Positions 6,976 through 11,404 of a stretch of 11,404 bases of DNA are shown in pieces. Position numbers and translations under genes: made by a program. The stretch's first letter is position 1. Each line of letters starts with the position of its first letter. The notes below the pieces were generated by a model, which saw only the letters and a list, made by a program, of their open reading frames with translations, was not told the origin of the DNA and searched no databases. Source of the stretch: Puniceicoccaceae bacterium (GTDB lineage Bacteria; Verrucomicrobiota; Verrucomicrobiia; Opitutales; Coraliomargaritaceae); assembly GCA_011522825.1 (NCBI GenBank), contig WTIG01000002.1:1-11404 (forward strand). Reading direction: 5' to 3'.

Positions 6976-7067
6976 AAAAACATCTTTGTAATTTATTTTA
7001 AGAGATGCAAGCCGTGGTCATATAAAAATTGTTTTTGTTTCAATTATATGCATGTTGTGACTTGTCT
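6976..7067. promoter_or_regulatory. Divergent truA-ruvC promoter region
   Basis: These 92 AT-rich bases must drive truA leftwards and ruvC rightwards. On the minus strand a perfect TATAAT lies at 7043-7048, about 68 bases before the truA start. A TAGACA lies 14 bases upstream of it, which is too short a spacer, so the minus-35 element is unconvincing. On the plus strand TATAAA at 7021-7026 could serve ruvC; TTTAAG lies 18 bases before it and is a poor minus-35 match. The assignments are tentative. Confidence 0.4.
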
Positions 7068-7664
7068 ATGGCAAAAAAATCGAATCGCAAACTGTGGGCA
7101 GATTACCTCGAAAAGAAAGCAAGCAGTCCAAAGGCTGTTTCGAATAGTTTAGATCCATCGTCTTTAGGCGAATCATTTTCAGGTGTGGTTTTAGGAATCG
7201 ATCCTAGTTTGCGTGGGGCAGGATTTGCTGTTATCCGTTATAAAAAGGGGGCGGCAGAATTATTAGACAGGGTGACTTTAAAGTTAGCCAAGAAATATAC
7301 GATGATGGATTGTCTTGGGGAAATTGCGAAGCAAGTAGAAAGCTTGGCCAACAGTCATAGTATAGATCATGTTGCAGTTGAGCAGACGATTTACGTTCAG
7401 AATTTTCAAACGGCACAAATTATGGGTGCTGCAAAAGGTGCTGCGATTGCTCCTGTTGCTATGCGAGGATTGTCTGTTTTTGAATATGCACCACTCAGAA
7501 TTAAACAAGCAATTGTCGGGAATGGGCGAGCGAGTAAGGAGCAGGTAGCGAAAATGGTGGGACGATTTTTGAATGTTGATTTTAAAGAAGCGTATGATGA
7601 ATCCGATGCATCAGCCGTTGCTTTATGTCATGCATTTACTTGGAGAGGTGAAACAAAACAATAG
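7068..7664 (+). CDS. ruvC: Crossover junction endodeoxyribonuclease RuvC, N-terminally extended
   Basis: RuvC is the dimeric, Mg-dependent nuclease that cuts Holliday junctions during recombination with RuvAB. From the ATG at 7068 it has 198 residues, compared with 173 in E. coli. The catalytic acids are all present with canonical spacing: D45 (LGIDPSLRGAG), E105 (VAVEQTIY), D177 and D180 (YDESDASAVA). The NFQTAQIMGAAKGA helix is also typical. The extra length is a lysine- and serine-rich N-terminal extension of about 38 residues (MAKKSNRKLWADYLEKK and a linker). A TTG at 7029 would extend it further but adds a poor-looking MFLFQLYACC segment. No ruvA or ruvB is adjacent, and the ribosome-binding site is not recognisable. 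The next gene starts 6 bases after its stop. Confidence 0.88.
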   Translation: MAKKSNRKLWADYLEKKASSPKAVSNSLDPSSLGESFSGVVLGIDPSLRGAGFAVIRYKKGAAELLDRVTLKLAKKYTMMDCLGEIAKQVESLANSHSIDHVAVEQTIYVQNFQTAQIMGAAKGAAIAPVAMRGLSVFEYAPLRIKQAIVGNGRASKEQVAKMVGRFLNVDFKEAYDESDASAVALCHAFTWRGETKQ

Positions 7665-7670
7665 AAAGCA

Positions 7671-8384
7671 ATGAATAAGGAACGCATATTAATTACTGGG
7701 GTGAGTTCTGGATTAGGACATGGTTTAGCTAAATGCTATTTAGAGATGGGGGCAGAAGTGTATGGCTGTAGTCGCCGAAGTCCTGAAGATTTAATTGAAC
7801 AAGGGTTGAACTTTTGTGATTTAGACCTTTCTGAACAAACGGAAAGCGAGCCAAAATTTTATCAATGGATTCAGGGCATTGAGTCGTTTGATTGTGTGAT
7901 TCTCAATGCTGGGGTACTTGGAAAAATCAAAGACATACAAGATTGTTCGATGGAGGCATTGAAGGAGATAATGGAAATCAATGTCTGGTCGAATAAATGG
8001 ATTTTAGATGCGTGTTTAGCTGAAGATCGATTGATTAAGCAGGTCATTGGTATATCATCGGGCGCATCATTGTCGGGCAGTCGTGGCTGGAATGGCTATA
8101 GTTTATCAAAAGCGGCTTTAAATATGCTGATAAAATTGTATGCAGGAGAATGCCCTTCCACGCATTTCACATCGTTTGCGCCCGGCTTAGTCGATACGGC
8201 TATGCAGGATTATTTGACGAGTCTACCAGAAGACCCACGTTACACGCCAATTGAGATTTTGAAAGCAGCTAAAGGAACTGAAGCGATGCCTTCGGGATAT
8301 GAATGTGCTAAAAAGTTGATAGAGGCATTTCCTCGTTTATTAGAAAAGGAAAGCGGTGGCTATGCGGACATTCGAAAGCTTTAG
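7671..8384 (+). CDS. Short-chain dehydrogenase/reductase (SDR), substrate unknown
   Basis: This is a 237-residue classical SDR, a Rossmann-fold NAD(P)(H)-dependent oxidoreductase. The cofactor-binding motif is TGVSSGLGHG (9-18), with SRR at 34-36 after the second strand, which suggests NADPH preference. NAG at 79-81, N104, the serine in ISSGAS (129-130), Y143 and K147 (YSLSK) supply the structural motif and the complete catalytic tetrad. The segment PGLVDTAM (171-178) follows as usual. Nothing in the sequence identifies the substrate. It starts 6 bases after ruvC and is probably co-transcribed with it, though the functions look unrelated. Its TAG stop shares bases with the TAA of the convergent mrdA (TTAG at 8381-8384). 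Confidence 0.88.
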   Translation: MNKERILITGVSSGLGHGLAKCYLEMGAEVYGCSRRSPEDLIEQGLNFCDLDLSEQTESEPKFYQWIQGIESFDCVILNAGVLGKIKDIQDCSMEALKEIMEINVWSNKWILDACLAEDRLIKQVIGISSGASLSGSRGWNGYSLSKAALNMLIKLYAGECPSTHFTSFAPGLVDTAMQDYLTSLPEDPRYTPIEILKAAKGTEAMPSGYECAKKLIEAFPRLLEKESGGYADIRKL

Positions 8385-10297
8385 CGCTTTAAATATTTCT
8401 TTTGGTAAGCAAGAAATAAATCTTTAGCGATTGGGCCCGCTGTTGAGCCTCCGTGATAATCATCAGATTCCTTCGTGCCTTCAACCATTATAGCCAAAGC
8501 AATTTTCGGATTATTGATAGGGGCAAATCCGACAAACCATGCTAGGTTTACTTCTTTGCCATGTGCTCTAAAGTCAGCAGTTCCTGTTTTCCCCGCAATA
8601 GGTAGGTCTTTAATATGAATTAATCGACCAGTGCCAATTGAGCTGGTGACGCCTTGCATCCCATTTAGTAGTAGCTTCCGTTGATCAGGAGTGAGTCCAG
8701 ATGAAAGATTATTTTGTAAATGATTTTCAGAGTCGTTTCTTGGTACCGCCTTGAGTGTGGGTTGAGTCAGCGTTTCATCACGAGCAATAGAAGCAACGGT
8801 GCAGGCCATTTGAAGTGGAGTGACTAAAAGAAAGCCTTGTCCGATTGCGGTATTTGCGGTGTCACCAGGAGTCCATCCATCGCCAATGGTCTCACGCTTC
8901 CAAGATTTACTGGGTATAACAATGCGTCTAGTTTCATAAGGCAACTCAATGCCCGTTGGTTGATCTAAATTAAAATGTTTTGCTTCAGCATTAATTTTAT
9001 CAATACCTAATTTAAGTCCAATATCATAGAAGAAGACATTACAACTAGCAGCGATCGCCTTTTCTAAATCAACTTCTCCGTGTCCATTTTTTGCGTGGCA
9101 ATGATAAATACGATTACCGACTCGATAAACGCCTGGGCAATTTACAGTGGTTGATTCATCGATAAGCCCCGCTTTCAAACCAGCAATCGCAGTGATTAAT
9201 TTAAACGTTGATCCAGGCGGATAGGAAAGTTGAACGGAGCGATTTAGCCAAGCACCCGCTTCGTTAATCTTATTAAAGGTGTTTTGAGGAATATAGGGGC
9301 TTAGGTCATTTAAATCAAAGTTTGGATGACTGGCTAAGGTCAGAACTTCTCCTGTTTCAACATCGAGAGCAATAGCGGCTCCAGTACGATTCCCTAAGGC
9401 AATTTCAGCAACTTTTTGTAATTCAATATCGAGACTTATAATTAAGTCATTTCCTTGCTTAGGAGGTTTGAGTTCTAATTGTTTGTTTTGATAGCCCAGC
9501 GGATCAACTTGCCATATCTCATAGCCATTTTGCCCTTTTAGTTGATGGTTAAAAGTATTCTCAATCCCGGTCTTCCCGATTTTTGTTTTATAGGTGAAAT
9601 TTTTGATCCCATCTTTAGGTAGCAGGCTTAAATCAGGGTTTACATTTTGAACATAGCCTAAGGTGTGGGCGGCGAATTCTTTGAATGGGTAGTACCTTGC
9701 GGAGCTGGTGTGAATATTGATCGGAGAATGAACGGGAAGTCGTTCAATCAGTTGAGCGTATTCTGAAGCGCTTAAATCTTGCGTTAGAGGCAAGGGTAGT
9801 AATAGCTGTTCATTAAAGTGGCGAATGATTTTACTTTCTTTTAGTGACGTTTTTCGCTGGGTCACCGATTCAATGATATCTAGATATTTTTGGATGACGT
9901 TGGTACGAGCTTCCCACTTTAATTGATAATAATCAGGCAATCGAGTCGGTGATTTTTTATCCAGACTTTCTGCTTCTATTTGTGCGCGTGCACTTCGAAT
10001 GAGCTTTGAATATTCTTTTCGAAATTCAGGTCTTAAATCATCAAGAATAACACTAGCTGAATAATGAGGACGATTTCCTACAAGCAAGTTTCCATTGCGG
10101 TCGTAGATATCGCCCCTAGGTCCAGGAAGAAAGATGCGGCGTTCTGTCTGACGACGTTCCATATCTTCATAGGTATCTTTTTTTAGAAACTGTTGTCTAG
10201 CTAAGCCGAGAAGTAAAAGAGCCGTTAGAATTAAGTTCAGCCATAAGAATAAAAGTATTCTTGGATTGTCCCTACGTTTAACGTCATAATTTTCCAT
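8381..10297 (-). CDS. mrdA: Penicillin-binding protein 2, elongation-specific peptidoglycan transpeptidase
   Basis: PBP2 cross-links new peptidoglycan in the elongasome with RodA, MreC, MreD and MreB. The 638-residue product has a short cytoplasmic N-terminus, one membrane anchor (about 13-33) and a periplasmic PBP dimerisation domain beginning at RRIFLPGPRGDIYDRNG (about 54-70). The transpeptidase domain follows, with the active-site serine S363 in STFK (363-366), the SCN triad at 418-420 and KTG at 570-572. The zinc/cysteine patch around C387 and C400 (YHCHAKNGHG) is normal for PBP2. The domain order and mreCD context exclude the division-specific PBP3. The ATG at 10297 lies 6 bases after the mreD stop, giving a clear operon, with no visible Shine-Dalgarno sequence. 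rodA does not follow; the next gene is a convergent SDR. Confidence 0.95.
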   Translation of the reverse strand: MENYDVKRRDNPRILLFLWLNLILTALLLLGLARQQFLKKDTYEDMERRQTERRIFLPGPRGDIYDRNGNLLVGNRPHYSASVILDDLRPEFRKEYSKLIRSARAQIEAESLDKKSPTRLPDYYQLKWEARTNVIQKYLDIIESVTQRKTSLKESKIIRHFNEQLLLPLPLTQDLSASEYAQLIERLPVHSPINIHTSSARYYPFKEFAAHTLGYVQNVNPDLSLLPKDGIKNFTYKTKIGKTGIENTFNHQLKGQNGYEIWQVDPLGYQNKQLELKPPKQGNDLIISLDIELQKVAEIALGNRTGAAIALDVETGEVLTLASHPNFDLNDLSPYIPQNTFNKINEAGAWLNRSVQLSYPPGSTFKLITAIAGLKAGLIDESTTVNCPGVYRVGNRIYHCHAKNGHGEVDLEKAIAASCNVFFYDIGLKLGIDKINAEAKHFNLDQPTGIELPYETRRIVIPSKSWKRETIGDGWTPGDTANTAIGQGFLLVTPLQMACTVASIARDETLTQPTLKAVPRNDSENHLQNNLSSGLTPDQRKLLLNGMQGVTSSIGTGRLIHIKDLPIAGKTGTADFRAHGKEVNLAWFVGFAPINNPKIALAIMVEGTKESDDYHGGSTAGPIAKDLFLAYQKKYLKR

Positions 10298-10303
10298 AAC
10301 TAT

Positions 10304-10837
10304 TTAAACAAAGGGTAAAGATTCAGGTTCTGTTTTTGTTTCAAAAATTGAAAAAAGTGTGCGCTGAAAATTAAAGAACCAAGGAGCGATAAAAAGAAGA
10401 GCGAGATGGGATGCGACTAGTTCAATAAAACTAGTAGAAAGAAGGATAAAAAAATCAGAGAAGCTATTACTAACACTGAAATAAAAAAGTGTTGCCCCTG
10501 TAATCAAGTTGGCAATGTGTGCGAGTAACGAAGGATGAAAATTTTTCTCTGCACGAAATCGAAGACGGATTAATAGAATGAAAGAGCCGATGGTTAGCAT
10601 TAATAGTGTGACCAAACCAAAGGGGGTAGGGAGTGCCGCATCTACCCAAAACCCTGTTAGCACTGTAGTGATAAAAAATTGATCAGCCCTGAGGTAGAGA
10701 GGTGCAATTATAAACATAGGGCCAAGTATGAAGAGGTTGAATCCAGCAATAGTAATGCTGCTATTGATCAAAAGCATAAGATGAAGCAAAAGTACATTTG
10801 AGGCAAAAAGAAGTAAGCTTCGTTTATCAAAAATCAT
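10304..10837 (-). CDS. mreD: Rod-shape-determining membrane protein MreD
   Basis: The 177-residue product is almost entirely hydrophobic, with about five predicted membrane segments (roughly 8-28, 32-49, 53-66, 72-92, then 105-122 and 132-153). MreD is a poorly conserved inner-membrane partner of MreC and PBP2 in the cell-elongation complex. The GFWVDAALPTPFG segment (62-74) resembles the conserved G-x-x-x-D-x-x-x-x-x-P-x-G loop of MreD. The assignment relies on this, the size and topology, and the position between mreC and mrdA. The ATG at 10837 overlaps the mreC stop by 11 bases, suggesting translational coupling, and only a weak GAAAG precedes it. Confidence 0.88.
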   Translation of the reverse strand: MIFDKRSLLLFASNVLLLHLMLLINSSITIAGFNLFILGPMFIIAPLYLRADQFFITTVLTGFWVDAALPTPFGLVTLLMLTIGSFILLIRLRFRAEKNFHPSLLAHIANLITGATLFYFSVSNSFSDFFILLSTSFIELVASHLALLFIAPWFFNFQRTLFSIFETKTEPESLPFV

Positions 10838-11404
10838 GATCTATACTTTCAATTCGATTAAATGGAATTAAAACAGCGACTTCTTTGATGCCTAGGAGCC
10901 GTTTGTCTAACTGAACTTCACCTGCTTGAAACATCCCTGTATTATCTGGCTCAAGCCACGGAACCCGACCAATGGTTATTCCTTCTGGGAAAGTGCCACC
11001 TAAGCCAGTTGTTACCAATTGAAGTGGTCGTGCAGAATCAGTCGTTAAATCTTGTGGTGCATTTTTGATTCTGCCTTTTGGCTGACCCCATAAATCAGTT
11101 CCTTTTCCTTGGTAAAATAATGGACGATTATCATTAATAAAGGATGCGGATATTCTAAATGAATGGTTTGAGAGCAAATCCACTTGGCTTGTGTAATAAT
11201 TTGTCTTGGCGACACGCCCAACAACACCGCCAATAAAAATAACAGCATCACCTTTTTGAATGCCATGCTTAGAACCTTTGTTAATTCGGATAGTTTGCCA
11301 CCAGCTTCCCATATTTCTTTGAATCACATGGGCTAGTTCATAGCGAAAGTGATCTCGACTGGGTAAATTTAAAATAGACTCTAAGCGATTGATTTCGGCT
11401 TTGT
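10827..11404 (-). CDS. mreC: Rod-shape-determining protein MreC, 5' end outside the window
   Basis: The frame is open to the window edge, giving 191 C-terminal residues. The GTG at 11327 is internal, since the 25 codons before it read as typical MreC coiled-coil tail (KAEINRLESILNL). The periplasmic beta-domain then follows: WWQTIRINKGSKHGIQKGDAV, GGVVGRVAKT, VDLLSNHSFRISA, and the highly conserved LVTTGLGGTFPEGITIGRV. MreC is a periplasmic scaffold anchored by one N-terminal helix; it binds and activates PBP2, which is encoded two genes downstream. The missing part should contain the membrane anchor and most of the coiled coil, and mreB is expected further upstream on this strand. Confidence 0.93.
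   Translation of the reverse strand, partial: KAEINRLESILNLPSRDHFRYELAHVIQRNMGSWWQTIRINKGSKHGIQKGDAVIFIGGVVGRVAKTNYYTSQVDLLSNHSFRISASFINDNRPLFYQGKGTDLWGQPKGRIKNAPQDLTTDSARPLQLVTTGLGGTFPEGITIGRVPWLEPDNTGMFQAGEVQLDKRLLGIKEVAVLIPFNRIESIDHDF

Noticed and set aside
8375..8390. AAAGC-TTTAGC-GCTTT hairpin at the SDR/mrdA junction as a terminator
   Set aside because: Five weak base pairs with an interrupted T-rich tail on one strand only; too little for a terminator call.
8960..9140. Cysteine/histidine cluster in PBP2 (C387, H399, C400, H401, H406) as an unusual metal site
   Set aside because: Cysteines and a GHG motif in this part of PBP2 are common in the family, so it is not specific to this protein.

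Overview
The window is an AT-rich stretch of ordinary bacterial chromosome, tightly packed with housekeeping genes. I see no rRNA, tRNA, CRISPR array, insertion sequence, prophage or other mobile element. An MreC-MreD-PBP2 cluster points to a rod-shaped, probably Gram-negative bacterium with a peptidoglycan wall. The overall style (an AccD that has lost most of its zinc-finger cysteines, a RuvC with an N-terminal extension, few recognisable Shine-Dalgarno sequences) makes me lean towards Verrucomicrobiota, perhaps the Opitutales/Puniceicoccales group. That placement is an inference from memory of family sequences, not a search result.

Layout, left to right. (1) 1-820, plus strand: the C-terminal end of a RapA/HepA-type RNA-polymerase-recycling ATPase, split by a one-base frameshift at a T6 run (86-91). 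(2) 833-2017, minus: a KamA-type lysine 2,3-aminomutase (radical SAM/PLP). (3) 2146-3306, plus: carA, the glutaminase subunit of carbamoyl-phosphate synthetase, transcribed divergently from kamA across a short AT-rich spacer and with no carB beside it. (4) 6975 down to 3334, minus: a compact run truA-comF-accD-folC (tRNA pseudouridine synthase, ComF-type phosphoribosyltransferase, acetyl-CoA carboxylase beta subunit, folylpolyglutamate/dihydrofolate synthase). (5) 7068-8384, plus: ruvC followed after 6 bases by a short-chain dehydrogenase/reductase. (6) 11404 down to 8381, minus: mreC (5' end outside the window), mreD and mrdA (PBP2), with overlapping or nearly touching ends, forming the cell-elongation operon.

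Functionally these are mostly independent core-metabolism and information-processing modules. Only the mre/mrd cluster is a clear physical complex (the elongasome); accD-folC is a common neighbour pair in many bacteria. The main things to check are the rapA frameshift, the degenerate AccD zinc finger, the KamA protein without the C-terminal cysteine cluster of the clostridial enzyme, and the near absence of Shine-Dalgarno signals. I found no convincing evidence of an undescribed multi-gene system. No gene-free stretch exceeds about 130 bases.
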